A stretch of 64,000 nt of DNA from Neisseria sp. 83E34 (GCF_001308015.1 NZ_LGYH01000009.1:19653-83652); one strand, 5' to 3'. Positions 16,653-25,474 are shown, counted from the stretch's first letter. The notes: generated by a model from the sequence alone, not told the origin. Program-made: numbers and translations.

Positions 16653-18371
16653 TCAGACGGCCTCAAACACCCCGAACGCAATCCGCCCCGAAGCGCATAC
16701 CGCTTCATGATTTTCCAGCTTAAACGTCAGCTTGTTTTTATCCGCATCATATTTCAGCTCTGCAAACACTTCATGATGCGGGCGCAGGAATTGCTGGTAT
16801 TTCAGGTTTTCCACCCGCACAACGCTTTGCCGCCCCCAGTCGAACCGTTCGGCCAAATCGCGCACCCATTGCAGCTCGATCACGCCGGGCACCAGCGGGA
16901 AATTGGCGAAGTGTCCGCCGAAATACACCAAATCGAGCGGCACACGGCCTTGGAAGCGGTGTGTTTCTGCGTTTTCAGACAGGCATGGCTGCCATTGCGG
17001 TGCGGTTTGCGCTTCGGTAAAGGCCGTCTGAAAATCTGCGGCGGTGATTTTGGATTGGGCGTTGCGCGGCAAGGCATCGGTGAAACGCCAATAGCGCGGC
17101 AAGGCCACCGTGTCTTGCGTGGCGGCGAGGTGTTTTTTCAGCGCCGCCGCCACAGCCGCCCGCCCCTGCTCCTGCAAGGCTTGGATGCCGTCTGAATTCA
17201 ACGCCGCCCACACGGCGGGGCGTTTGTGCTGCGGGTGCTGGGCGCAATAGGCATCGGCAATCCATTCATGCGCCAGCAGGTCGTGTTCGATTTGGTTTAG
17301 TGACACGCGTTTGTCCTCAAATTTGATAATCCGGTCTTTCCGGCCAAGCAGTAAAAAGCCTTCGGGCTGCATTTCCACCATATCGGCGGTTTGAAAGCGG
17401 CCGTTGGTCCACGGCGATTGCGCCCATAACGCGCCGTCTTCATCCTGCCCGATTTCCACGGCGGCAAAGGGCTGCCATTCGCGGCGGTGCCGGCGCGACG
17501 CAATCACGCCGGTTTCGGTACTGCCGTAAATCTCAAAAGGCCGCACGGCGTGCTTTTCCAGCAAATCGGCTGTCGTTTCCGGCAACGCGCCGCCCGCCGA
17601 CACAATCCCCGCCACTTTGCCGCCCACCGCCTGCCAGTTGCGCGCTTCGCCCAAACGGTTCAACACCGCCGGGCTGGCAATCCACACCGATTGCGCGTGC
17701 GCCGAAGTGGCGGCCAACAAGGTTTCGGGATACACATTTTGCAGGCGGTCCATCGTCCAACCCATAGTGAGCGCGAGTGCGAAGCGGAAGGTAAAACCAT
17801 ACATATGCTGCGGGCTGACGCTGCCGATTACGGTTAAACCCTCCTGCCGAAACGGCACGACTTCCGCCAAAGCCAAAGCCTCCGCCTCCATCTGCCCCGC
17901 CGTTTTCACCACCACCTGCGCGCCGCCGGTCGAGCCGGACGTTTTCAGACAGGCCTCGGCATCTGCGGGAATCAACAGATTTTCCGGCATCGCGATTTCA
18001 GACGGCATATCGCTTAACACAGCGGGAATATTGTAAACCTTATCTTCTGCACAAAGGCCGTCTGAAAACGCTTTTTCATGCGGCGCATCCGTCAGCCACA
18101 CATCCGCCGTATTGCCCCAATCCACATTATCCTGCGCCAAATTCGGCGGCAACAACACCCGCACCCCCGCATGCCACGCCGCCAGCACCGCACAGGCAAA
18201 AAACGCGGCATCTTCAAACCACAAAGCTGCGGTTTGCACGTTTTGCGTTTTCAGACGGCCTGAAAGGTAGATAACGGCACGGTTAAAATCGGCGCGCGTC
18301 CAATCAGGGTTGGTGGCGATTAGGGTGGTTTGCGGGAGGGTTGGGGATAGTGTCTGGGTAAGATTATTCAT
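16653..18371 (-). CDS. Fused AMP-dependent acyl ligase and ApeI-type dehydratase
   Basis: A 572-residue two-domain protein. Residues about 1-455 are an ANL-superfamily adenylating enzyme with the phosphate loop TSGSTGGAQVVVK and the later YGSTETG motif. Residues about 470-572 are a FabZ-like hot-dog domain with GGHFANFPLVPGVIELQW, the dehydratase signature. In E. coli these are separate genes (ApeH and ApeI). The ligase probably activates the aryl starter acid and loads an acyl carrier protein. The dehydratase part would pair with the dehydratase encoded at 22941. AG-DUS copies lie in it at 17021 and 18055, and one supplies its stop codon. Confidence 0.88.
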   Translation of the reverse strand: MNNLTQTLSPTLPQTTLIATNPDWTRADFNRAVIYLSGRLKTQNVQTAALWFEDAAFFACAVLAAWHAGVRVLLPPNLAQDNVDWGNTADVWLTDAPHEKAFSDGLCAEDKVYNIPAVLSDMPSEIAMPENLLIPADAEACLKTSGSTGGAQVVVKTAGQMEAEALALAEVVPFRQEGLTVIGSVSPQHMYGFTFRFALALTMGWTMDRLQNVYPETLLAATSAHAQSVWIASPAVLNRLGEARNWQAVGGKVAGIVSAGGALPETTADLLEKHAVRPFEIYGSTETGVIASRRHRREWQPFAAVEIGQDEDGALWAQSPWTNGRFQTADMVEMQPEGFLLLGRKDRIIKFEDKRVSLNQIEHDLLAHEWIADAYCAQHPQHKRPAVWAALNSDGIQALQEQGRAAVAAALKKHLAATQDTVALPRYWRFTDALPRNAQSKITAADFQTAFTEAQTAPQWQPCLSENAETHRFQGRVPLDLVYFGGHFANFPLVPGVIELQWVRDLAERFDWGRQSVVRVENLKYQQFLRPHHEVFAELKYDADKNKLTFKLENHEAVCASGRIAFGVFEAV

Positions 18372-18383
18372 AATATTATTTTG

Positions 18384-18866
18384 TTAATGACCTAATATTT
18401 TTGCTTTTTCTTTATTAAATTCCTGCTCAGAAAGCACACCTTGATCTAATAATTGTTTCAAATTTATCAATTTTTTATATTTGCCATCATCAAAATTATC
18501 ATTATCTATCGATTTTTCTACACATATAAAAATAATTTCAATTCTAGGCCAATTGCCAAACATATGAGGAGGTACAGAAGTTCGCTCTCTTATGGCCTTC
18601 ATTTGCTTATTTTCCTTGTTACAAAACTCATTCGCTCTTCTTTCTGCACTACTTCGTATCGCAGAAGAAGGGGTCGCTCCTGTCGCTCCTTGATGGAAAA
18701 TTCTATATTCTTGGGCATTATTTTCATTGATACCAACAATACTTTCTTTACCTTTATATATCAGTGCCGTATCAAATCTAGAAACGCCTGTTTCAACAGG
18801 CTGAATTGCAGATACAGTTGTGCAACCGGCCAAAATAAAAACTAATAACATATTAAGTTTGTACAT
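18384..18866 (-). CDS. SHOCT-domain lipoprotein, AT-rich insertion in the cluster
   Basis: A 160-residue protein with a lipoprotein signal (MYKLNMLLVFILAGCTTVSA, lipid Cys at 15). Its C-terminal 30 residues, LINLKQLLDQGVLSEQEFNKEK, are a SHOCT motif, a short oligomerisation module. The middle is unknown. The DNA is clearly more AT-rich than the cluster genes on either side, which suggests separate acquisition. It lies 12 bases downstream of the ligase start on the same strand but need not belong to the pathway. Confidence 0.75.
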   Translation of the reverse strand: MYKLNMLLVFILAGCTTVSAIQPVETGVSRFDTALIYKGKESIVGINENNAQEYRIFHQGATGATPSSAIRSSAERRANEFCNKENKQMKAIRERTSVPPHMFGNWPRIEIIFICVEKSIDNDNFDDGKYKKLINLKQLLDQGVLSEQEFNKEKAKILGH

Positions 18867-18947
18867 AATTTTTTCCCATTTGTGTTTTATTACAGCTAAA
18901 AAATAACATCTAATTAACGATTAGCGAAGAAAGTTTCCAAGTAATTT

Positions 18948-19934
18948 TTACTTCAAAGGCTTTGCCAAACGGTAAACCCTACCTTTGCCCGTTCCCACCG
19001 CTTCCAGCAACCCGGCTTCGGTCAACTCCGCCAGATATTTTCTGACGGTCGCCGCTGATTTTCCGGTCAGTTGCTGCGCCCTGCTGTTGGAAATTTCAGC
19101 GTTTTCCTCAAGGTAGCGTCGTATCGGCAGATAGGCTTGGCGGGCTTTCTCGCTGATTTGGGTATTTGCAACATCATTCGTTGCATCAAGTGCGTAAACT
19201 TTCAAGGTTTGAAGCAACATATCGAGCATAAACTCAACAAATACGGTTGAATTGTTGGCTTTATCAGCCTCGGTCAAAACACGGTAATAGCCCTGCTGAT
19301 TGCCGTACACCATCGTTTCTACGGGTATCCACGCAAATAAGGGATTCCAGCTGCTCAACATCACGCTCTGCCACAATCTGCCCATGCGGCCGTTACCGTC
19401 TTCAAACGGGTGGATCATTTCGATTTCATAATGCACGACTGCACTTTTTACCAACATGGGCGTATCGTCGGTTTCTGCCCATGCAAACAGTTTTTCCATC
19501 AAATCGGGTACAAACTGCGGTCGTGCGCCCATGTGCAGCAATGTGCCGTCGGCAGCAAAAATACCGACATCTTTATGGCGGAAACCACCGGCCTGGCGAA
19601 CAATGCCTTCGGTCAGCAAACCGTGTGCTTTAAGAAAATCGCCGATTCTGTATGGGTTGAAATTCAGGATTTCTTCATACGCATCGTAGGCATTTTTCAC
19701 TTCTTGAATTTCTTTCGGATTACCCAACACCCGTTTGCCGTTGATGATGTCGGTTACTTGTTCTATGGTTAAAGAATTGTTTTCAATGGCTAAAGACGAT
19801 TGAATCGAGCGGATGCGGTTTTCTTTACGCAAATACAGGTTGCGTTCGTATTGAAATTGCAAGCGGCCTATGATGTGTGAAATTTCTACGATCAGATTAA
19901 GAATGTGGTTGGTAATACTGAAAGGCGGCTTCAT
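18948..19934 (-). CDS. Fic-family AMP transferase with autoinhibitory motif
   Basis: A 328-residue protein; I chose the ATG at 19934, with AGGAA upstream. The core Fic motif H175-PFEDGNGRMGR is complete. An N-terminal inhibitory motif of the S/T-xxx-E-G/N type is seen as S47-LAI-E51-N52, which marks class II Fic proteins. The C-terminal 70 residues form a winged helix (NSRAQQLTGKSAATVRKYL). Such proteins AMPylate target proteins and are often mobile stand-alone genes. It interrupts the aryl polyene cluster between the membrane-protein gene and the ligase gene. Confidence 0.92.
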   Translation of the reverse strand: MKPPFSITNHILNLIVEISHIIGRLQFQYERNLYLRKENRIRSIQSSLAIENNSLTIEQVTDIINGKRVLGNPKEIQEVKNAYDAYEEILNFNPYRIGDFLKAHGLLTEGIVRQAGGFRHKDVGIFAADGTLLHMGARPQFVPDLMEKLFAWAETDDTPMLVKSAVVHYEIEMIHPFEDGNGRMGRLWQSVMLSSWNPLFAWIPVETMVYGNQQGYYRVLTEADKANNSTVFVEFMLDMLLQTLKVYALDATNDVANTQISEKARQAYLPIRRYLEENAEISNSRAQQLTGKSAATVRKYLAELTEAGLLEAVGTGKGRVYRLAKPLK

Positions 19935-19980
19935 TGCGGTGTTTCCTGAATGTTCAGACGGCACAAATTGGAATATTGAA

Positions 19981-20028
19981 TTATACCGCTTATTTTATCG
20001 CTCGTTATACCGCTTATTTTATCGCTTA
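19981..20028. repeat. 24-bp tandem duplication
   Basis: TTATACCGCTTATTTTATCG occurs twice with a 24-base period in the gap upstream of the Fic gene. Confidence 0.85.
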
Positions 20029-20055
20029 TCTCTTCCTATTTGCCCTCATCGCAAG

Positions 20056-20114
20056 AGGCCGTCTGAAAAGCCGGCCTGTTTGTTAGCGCGTACTTTTTAA
20101 TTTTCAGACGGCCT
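20056..20114 (-). terminator. AG-DUS inverted pair after the ApeG-type gene
   Basis: AGGCCGTCTGAA at 20056 and its complement at 20103 can pair across about 35 bases. The second copy overlaps the stop codon of the gene ending at 20114. The dialect differs from most of the window. Confidence 0.5.
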
Positions 20115-20653
20115 CAAACCTTCAACACCACTTTCCGGTAAATCCACTCTCCCGCAAACAACGTGCCCATCAACACATAAGAAATAATGCCCGTATAAAG
20201 CGCCCACCAATCATGCCTGTCTGAAAAGGCCAGCAGCGCGGAGGTGGCGGCGTTGAAGATAAAAAAGCCGCACCAGATTTGGGTTACCCGTCGGGTATAG
20301 CGTACACCTTCGGGCGGGAGGTCTGGGTCTTGCAGGCGGGCGAGGCGTTCGATCAGGGTTTGTTTGGCAAACAGGCTGGCGCCGAACACGGCAAGCATCA
20401 GTAAGTTCACGGCCACGGGATACCAATACATGGAATCAGGCCGTCTGAAAAGAATGACTGCGCCAAAAAAAGTAGCAAGCAGTAGCGACACGGCCTGTTG
20501 CGCGCGGGTTTTCTGTATCGCGGCGCGTATCAGCCATAAAGCGCACATGGCGGCGGCAAGCCAGAAAAAGGCACCGTGTTCGCGGCCGTAATACCACAGT
20601 AAGGGATAGGCGATGCTGAGTATGACAAGAAAAACTTGGCCGATGATTTTCAT
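20114..20653 (-). CDS. COG4648-type membrane protein of the APE cluster (ApeG-type)
   Basis: About 179 residues with four to five hydrophobic helices (near 5-18, 28-42, 53-66, 75-95, 125-170), starting at the ATG at 20653. It resembles the COG4648 inner membrane proteins that lie between the acyl carrier protein and ligase genes of aryl polyene clusters. Function is unknown; a role in anchoring the synthase complex or in product transport is possible. AG-DUS copies lie at 20438 inside it and at its stop codon. Confidence 0.75.
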   Translation of the reverse strand: MKIIGQVFLVILSIAYPLLWYYGREHGAFFWLAAAMCALWLIRAAIQKTRAQQAVSLLLATFFGAVILFRRPDSMYWYPVAVNLLMLAVFGASLFAKQTLIERLARLQDPDLPPEGVRYTRRVTQIWCGFFIFNAATSALLAFSDRHDWWALYTGIISYVLMGTLFAGEWIYRKVVLKV

Positions 20654-20697
20654 AATAGCTTTGGAATGAATATTGTTGAACGGTATGGGCAAAACAA

Positions 20698-20736
20698 GTT
20701 TTCAAACGGCCTCTTTCCTTCAAGGCCGTCTGAAAA
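20698..20736 (-). terminator. AG-DUS hairpin between ACP and ApeG-type genes
   Basis: TTTTCAAACGGCCT (one mismatch to AG-DUS) pairs with AAGGCCGTCTGAAAA about 10 bases on. It lies 70 bases downstream of the acyl carrier protein stop codon and could attenuate the transcript. Confidence 0.6.
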
Positions 20737-20806
20737 TTAATCCGAACATAGCAAAACGGCGGGCAAGCATGCCCGCCCTTCGGCTCAAGGATAGATTCAA
20801 TGTTGC

Positions 20807-21055
20807 TTATTCGGCATCAATTTTTAAGACGGCCTGCACCACATCATCTACGGTGCGCACGTTGCGGAAGTCTTCGGCTTTGAGCTTACGGCCGGTTTCG
20901 CGCTTGATGTGATCGATTAAATCGATGGCGTCGATGCTGTCGATTTCCAAATCTTCATAAAGATTGGTTTCCGGCTTGATGCGCTCAGGCTCGATTTCGA
21001 ACAGATTGACCAAAGCGTCAGTCAGAATCTGGCGGATTTCTTGTTCGGTCATCAT
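20807..21055 (-). CDS. Acyl carrier protein (ApeF-type)
   Basis: An 82-residue acidic carrier protein. The phosphopantetheine site is Ser40 in YEDLEIDSIDAIDLI, an intact DS(I/L) motif. It starts 8 bases after the other acyl carrier protein gene, so the two are cotranscribed. Two carriers are usual in aryl polyene pathways; both would be activated by the phosphopantetheinyl transferase at 25554-26165. Confidence 0.92.
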   Translation of the reverse strand: MMTEQEIRQILTDALVNLFEIEPERIKPETNLYEDLEIDSIDAIDLIDHIKRETGRKLKAEDFRNVRTVDDVVQAVLKIDAE

Positions 21056-21062
21056 TCACTCC

Positions 21063-21320
21063 TTATGCTTGGCGGCTGCGGATGAAGTCGGCCAATGTGG
21101 CTACGCTGGCAAAGTGGTCGCGCAGATTGTCTTTTTCCCCGTCGAGCTGGAAACCGAAGGTTTTTTGTACGGCCAAGCCCAATTCCAAAGCATCTACCGA
21201 ATCCAAGCCCAAGCCTTCATCACCAAACAGCGGGGCATCGGTTTCAATATCTTCGACGGTAATGTCTTCCAAACCCAAGCTGTCGATGATCATTTGTTTG
21301 ATTTGTGTTTCTAAGTTCAT
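21063..21320 (-). CDS. Acyl carrier protein (ApeE-type)
   Basis: An 85-residue carrier protein starting MNLETQIKQMIIDSLG at the ATG at 21320. The modified residue is Ser41 in EGLGLDSVDALELG. The start overlaps the acyltransferase stop codon by 4 bases, indicating translational coupling. One of the two carriers may hold the aryl starter and the other the growing chain; this cannot be told from sequence. Confidence 0.92.
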   Translation of the reverse strand: MNLETQIKQMIIDSLGLEDITVEDIETDAPLFGDEGLGLDSVDALELGLAVQKTFGFQLDGEKDNLRDHFASVATLADFIRSRQA

Positions 21321-22075
21321 GTTGTTTCTCGTGTGAAATAGTCTTGCAAATAAGAGTTTAAACGTCGAGCGGCAATGGGCAGCGGCTTTTCTGCCAACCA
21401 ATCTTGCGGATTGATGTCTTCGCCGACCGTAATTTCGTAATGTATGGTGCGGGGTGGGATTTTATACCATGGCTGGCCTTTTTTGAAATTCGGCGGATCC
21501 ATTTTGATGCACACGGGCGTAATCACTTCGGCACTTCTCAAACCGATAGATACTGCGCCGCGGTGCAGCTTGATTTGCCCGTCCCAACCCGTGCGTGTTC
21601 CTTCAGGGAAAATCAGCAGACTTTGCCCGCTTTTAAACACGGCATCCACTTCTTCCATCATTTCCATTGATTCATCGTTCGGAATATAACCCGTGGCGAG
21701 AATCTGACTTTTCATGGAAGGGTTTTTAAGCAGGTCTTTTTTAACGATGCAATTCATCTGCGGCACATGCCCGATCAGCAACACCACATCCAATAGCGAA
21801 GGGTGATTGGCCAGTACCAACTGGCCGGGTTTGCCCAGCTTTTCCAAGCCGTTGAAGCGTACGCTCAACACGCCCGACCAAATCAGATAGCCGACAAACC
21901 ATTTCCATACCCTGCCAATCAATCGTCGGGCTTGTATTTGGCGGGGAATATCGTTTTTTGTGCTTTTTAATGTATAAGGCAGCAAAACGATTTTAAACAG
22001 CACGCCCACCACACCAAACAATACAAAGCCGAATAATGTTGCAAAAAAGCGGCGGTAGTAATTCAATGACTTCAT
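21317..22075 (-). CDS. 1-acylglycerol-3-phosphate acyltransferase-like protein (ApeD-type)
   Basis: About 252 residues starting MKSLNYYRRFF at 22075. A hydrophobic N-terminal anchor is followed by the PlsC motifs NHPSLLD (NHxxxxD catalytic pair) and FPEGTRTG. It overlaps both neighbours by 4 bases. In this cluster it probably acylates the aryl polyene lipid anchor rather than serving general phospholipid synthesis. Confidence 0.88.
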   Translation of the reverse strand: MKSLNYYRRFFATLFGFVLFGVVGVLFKIVLLPYTLKSTKNDIPRQIQARRLIGRVWKWFVGYLIWSGVLSVRFNGLEKLGKPGQLVLANHPSLLDVVLLIGHVPQMNCIVKKDLLKNPSMKSQILATGYIPNDESMEMMEEVDAVFKSGQSLLIFPEGTRTGWDGQIKLHRGAVSIGLRSAEVITPVCIKMDPPNFKKGQPWYKIPPRTIHYEITVGEDINPQDWLAEKPLPIAARRLNSYLQDYFTRETT

Positions 22076-22818
22076 AAAGCTTTCTGCCACAGCCAGCGGC
22101 GTTTGCCATAATATCTGGTTTCTTCATGCCTGTCTGAAAGCATGAAGCGTATCCAATCAAGCGCGCCCCAATAGGGTGAGTTTTTTTCGGCATCTTTGCA
22201 GCAAGACAAAGCTAAATGGTATTGCCGGCCCGGCTGCAATACCATTGCAAGCGCATAAGGCATGGGCGCACGTTCGGCTTCGAGCGCGTATTCTTCCGAC
22301 AAAGGGTCGTCTGCAACCACCAACAACACTTGTTCCGCACCTTCCTGCATCAACGCACAAGCTTCTGCCAAAGCCGTTTCCAAACCATCGCTGCCCACCG
22401 CCAAAGCGGTGTTCTCACGCATATCTTTACGCAACATAGACCATTGCCCAACTTGCGCATTATGCACAGACAGGCCGAAAGACGTGGGTGATACGGTGTG
22501 TGTTTTCATCAATTCAAGCCACAGCTCGAAGCTGCGGTTTAATTCGCCGTCATGCGAGGCAAACACCAAAATGCTTTCAGGATGTTTTTCTGCAAGATTC
22601 CACGCCGCATCACACACCAGCCGCGCCGCCTTGCCCAACCGCCGCCGCTGCATAGCGGGCAAAAAAGCCAGCTCAGGTTTATAATCAGGCTGGCTTTCAA
22701 CAAAAGCTGTGTCCGCCGACCATTGCTGCCAAGCGTCAAGCCCTGCCAAACGGCTTGAAGAAGCCTGCCATTCGACAATATCAAAAGAAAATCTGCAATG
22801 GGAAGATGCGGTCATCAT
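22072..22818 (-). CDS. Beta-ketoacyl synthase-like chain length factor (ApeC-type)
   Basis: A 248-residue protein resembling the N-terminal half of a ketosynthase, with SPTSFGLSVHNAQVGQWSML and ENTALAVGSDGLETALAEA. It has no active-site cysteine in the usual place, which fits a chain-length-factor partner. In E. coli, ApeC forms a dimer with the ketosynthase ApeO. It is the first gene of the minus-strand operon, divergent from the dehydratase gene across a 122-base gap. Confidence 0.82.
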   Translation of the reverse strand: MMTASSHCRFSFDIVEWQASSSRLAGLDAWQQWSADTAFVESQPDYKPELAFLPAMQRRRLGKAARLVCDAAWNLAEKHPESILVFASHDGELNRSFELWLELMKTHTVSPTSFGLSVHNAQVGQWSMLRKDMRENTALAVGSDGLETALAEACALMQEGAEQVLLVVADDPLSEEYALEAERAPMPYALAMVLQPGRQYHLALSCCKDAEKNSPYWGALDWIRFMLSDRHEETRYYGKRRWLWQKAL

Positions 22819-22862
22819 GCGTTTAATCTGGTCGGTAAATGCTGTTATTTTAACCTAAGGTT

Positions 22863-22890
22863 TTAACAAAAAACAGCAATGCAATATAAT
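22863..22890 (+). promoter_or_regulatory. Probable promoter for the dehydratase-ketoreductase-ketosynthase operon
   Basis: TTAACA at 22863-22868 and a perfect TATAAT at 22885-22890 are separated by 16 bases, about 50 bases before the start at 22941. The divergent promoter for the minus strand should lie in the same gap but I cannot place it. Confidence 0.5.
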
Positions 22891-22940
22891 TGGCACATTA
22901 TTATTGACACCGGCTTATATATTAACAGCCCACACCGTTC

Positions 22941-23429
22941 ATGAATGCTCCGCTCACCTGCCCCATCACATCCGTTGCACCGCTTTTACCACACAGTGGC
23001 CATATGGTTCTGCTCGACTGCATTACCGATTACGGTTCCGGCCATCTTTCTGCTACCACCAAAATAGGTGAAAACCATATTCTCTTAAAAAATAACCACC
23101 TACCTTGTTTTACCGGCATAGAGATTATGGCGCAAGGCATAGGCGCGCTGATGGGCTGTCATGCCGCCAACGCGGGCGAACCAATTAAACTGGGCTTTTT
23201 ACTCGGCACCCGCAAGCTGAATTTATTTGCCGACAATATTCCGATTGGTACTGAATTGCTGGTGAAAGTTCAGGAATCTGTAATGGATTCAACCGGTTTC
23301 GGCGTGTTTGACTGCACGCTTCACTGGACTGACGCTCCTGAACATGAAAAAAGCAAGCTGCCGGCCGACGGCTTGTTGGCGCAAGCTGCTCTGAATGTTT
23401 ACAGCCCGAAAGAAGTGCAAACTGCTTGA
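22941..23429 (+). CDS. 3-hydroxyacyl-ACP dehydratase of the APE pathway (ApeP-type)
   Basis: A 162-residue hot-dog dehydratase. LLPHSGHMVLLDCI and CFTGIEIMAQGIGALMG carry the pattern of FabZ/ApeP-like enzymes. In E. coli the active dehydratase is an ApeI:ApeP heterodimer, so its partner would be the C-terminal domain of the fused protein at 16653-18371. It is the first gene of a three-gene plus-strand operon. Confidence 0.88.
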   Translation: MNAPLTCPITSVAPLLPHSGHMVLLDCITDYGSGHLSATTKIGENHILLKNNHLPCFTGIEIMAQGIGALMGCHAANAGEPIKLGFLLGTRKLNLFADNIPIGTELLVKVQESVMDSTGFGVFDCTLHWTDAPEHEKSKLPADGLLAQAALNVYSPKEVQTA

Positions 23430-23506
23430 ACGGAATGTCGTTTTTTTCAGACAGGCAGAGTGTCTATCAACTCGCCTGAATCAAATTTTAAGTTAAGGAA
23501 AACGTA

Positions 23507-24235
23507 ATGATCGAAACCATTTTAATCACCGGCTCCAACCGAGGCATCGGTAAAGCAGTTGCCTTGGGCTTGGCTGAAGACGGCTATGACATCGTTGTTC
23601 ATTGCCGCAGCCGCCGCGAAGAAGCGGAAGCCGTGGCCGAATCCGTACGCGCTTTGGGCAGGCAGGCCAGAGTATTGCAGTTTGACGTTTCCAACCGAAG
23701 CCAATGCCGCGAAGTGCTCACCGCCGATATCGAAGCGCATGGTGCTTATTACGGCGTGGTGCTGAATGCCGGCTTAACGCGCGACAACGCTTTTCCGGCT
23801 TTTGAAGACGAAGATTGGGATCAGGTGCTGCGCACCAATTTGGATGGTTTCTATAATGTGCTGCATCCGCTCGTCATGCCCATGATACGCCGCCGCAAAG
23901 CGGGGCGTATTGTATGCATGGCTTCCGTGTCCGGTATCACAGGTAACCGCGGCCAAGTCAATTACAGCGCCTCCAAAGCCGGCATTATCGGTGCGGCCAA
24001 AGCTCTCGCGGTGGAGCTCGCCAAGCGGAAAATCACGGTCAATTGTGTGGCTCCCGGCCTGATTGATACGGAAATTGTGGATGAAAACGTGCCGGTGGAG
24101 GAGATTTTAAAAGCCGTGCCTGCCGCGCGCATGGGTTCGCCGGAAGAAGTGGCGCACGCCGTTCGTTTTTTGATGGACGAGAAAGCAGCGTATATCACGC
24201 GGCAGGTTATTGCGGTAAACGGAGGTTTGTGTTGA
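23507..24235 (+). CDS. 3-oxoacyl-ACP reductase, FabG-like (ApeQ-type)
   Basis: A 242-residue short-chain dehydrogenase. The cofactor motif TGSNRGIGKA is near residue 8, the NAG motif is in VVLNAGLTRDN, and the catalytic pieces are MASVSG and YSASK. AAGGAAAA precedes the start. It reduces the beta-keto group in each polyene elongation cycle. Its stop overlaps the start of the ketosynthase gene. Confidence 0.92.
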   Translation: MIETILITGSNRGIGKAVALGLAEDGYDIVVHCRSRREEAEAVAESVRALGRQARVLQFDVSNRSQCREVLTADIEAHGAYYGVVLNAGLTRDNAFPAFEDEDWDQVLRTNLDGFYNVLHPLVMPMIRRRKAGRIVCMASVSGITGNRGQVNYSASKAGIIGAAKALAVELAKRKITVNCVAPGLIDTEIVDENVPVEEILKAVPAARMGSPEEVAHAVRFLMDEKAAYITRQVIAVNGGLC

Positions 24236-25458
24236 GACGGGTTGTCGTTACAGGCATCGGCGGAATTACCGCATTCGGACGCGATTGGGAAAGCATTCAG
24301 ACAGGCTTTCTAAAAGGTAAAAACGCCGTAAAAAGCATGGATTGGTCGGAGCAGTTTCCCGAATTGGAAGCACGCTTGGGTGCGGTAGTGGAAAACTACC
24401 AACCGCCCGCCCACTGGACGCGCAAACAGCTGCGCAGCATGGGGCGGGGGACGCAAATGGCTGTTGATGCCGCCGAACAGGCGTTGGCCGATGCAGGGCT
24501 TTTGGGCGATGAACGTATTAAAGACGGCCGCATGGGCGTAGCCGCCGGCTCTTCCGTGGGTAGCACCAAAGACACCGGCGTGATGGGCGATTTGGTGTTG
24601 CACGGCAACTCGCGCAACTTCAACGCCAACACTTATGTGCGCATGATGCCGCACACCGTTCCTGCCAACGTCGGCATTTTTTTCGGGCTTACCGGGCGCA
24701 TCATTCCAACCTCCAGCGCCTGTTCGTCCGGCAGCCAGGGCATTGGTTATTCTTACGAAGCCATTAAATACGGTTTGATAGACATGATGCTGGGGGGCGG
24801 CAGTGAAGAGTTCTGCCCTTCGGAAGTTTATGTGTTCGACTCGCTCTATGCCGCCAGCCGCCGCAATCACGAACCCGAGCGTACCCCGCGTCCTTACGAT
24901 AAAGACCGCGACGGTTTGGTTATTGGCGAGGGCGCAGGTTTTTTGGTGCTGGAGGAATTGGAATGCGCGCGCGCGCGCGGCGCCAAAATCTATGCCGAAA
25001 TCGTGGGCTATGGTGCCAACAGCGACGGCAGCCACGTTACCCAGCCGCAAAAAGCCACCATGCAACGCTGCATGGAGATGGCTTTGAAAGACGCCGGCAT
25101 CTCACCAAACCAAATCGGCTATGTTAACGGGCACGGCACAGCCACTGAAAAAGGCGACATCGCCGAAACCTTAGCAACAGAAGCCGTGTTCGGCCATGTG
25201 CCCATGAGTTCGCAAAAAAGCTATTTCGGCCACACGCTCGGCGCATGCGGCTCATTGGAATCTTGGTTTTCTATTGAAATGATGAACAGCGGCTGGTTCG
25301 CTCCTACCATCAATCTGGATAATATCGACCCGCTTTGCGGCAAGGTGGATTATATCCGCGGCGAAGGGCGGGAAATCCAAACCGATTATGTGATGAACAA
25401 CAACTTCGCTTTCGGCGGTGTGAACACTTCGCTGATATTCAAACGCTGGCAGGAATAA
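24229..25458 (+). CDS. Beta-ketoacyl-ACP synthase of the APE pathway (ApeR-type)
   Basis: A 409-residue KAS II-like enzyme with Cys165 in TSSACSSGSQ and histidines in NGHGTATEKGD and SYFGHTLGACGS. The start is a GTG at 24229 (a TTG follows directly), overlapping the reductase gene by 7 bases, so translation is coupled. With the ApeO-type enzyme it gives the pathway two independent condensing enzymes besides DarB. Confidence 0.92.
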   Translation: MLRRVVVTGIGGITAFGRDWESIQTGFLKGKNAVKSMDWSEQFPELEARLGAVVENYQPPAHWTRKQLRSMGRGTQMAVDAAEQALADAGLLGDERIKDGRMGVAAGSSVGSTKDTGVMGDLVLHGNSRNFNANTYVRMMPHTVPANVGIFFGLTGRIIPTSSACSSGSQGIGYSYEAIKYGLIDMMLGGGSEEFCPSEVYVFDSLYAASRRNHEPERTPRPYDKDRDGLVIGEGAGFLVLEELECARARGAKIYAEIVGYGANSDGSHVTQPQKATMQRCMEMALKDAGISPNQIGYVNGHGTATEKGDIAETLATEAVFGHVPMSSQKSYFGHTLGACGSLESWFSIEMMNSGWFAPTINLDNIDPLCGKVDYIRGEGREIQTDYVMNNNFAFGGVNTSLIFKRWQE

Positions 25459-25474
25459 CAAGCCTTATGGCTAT

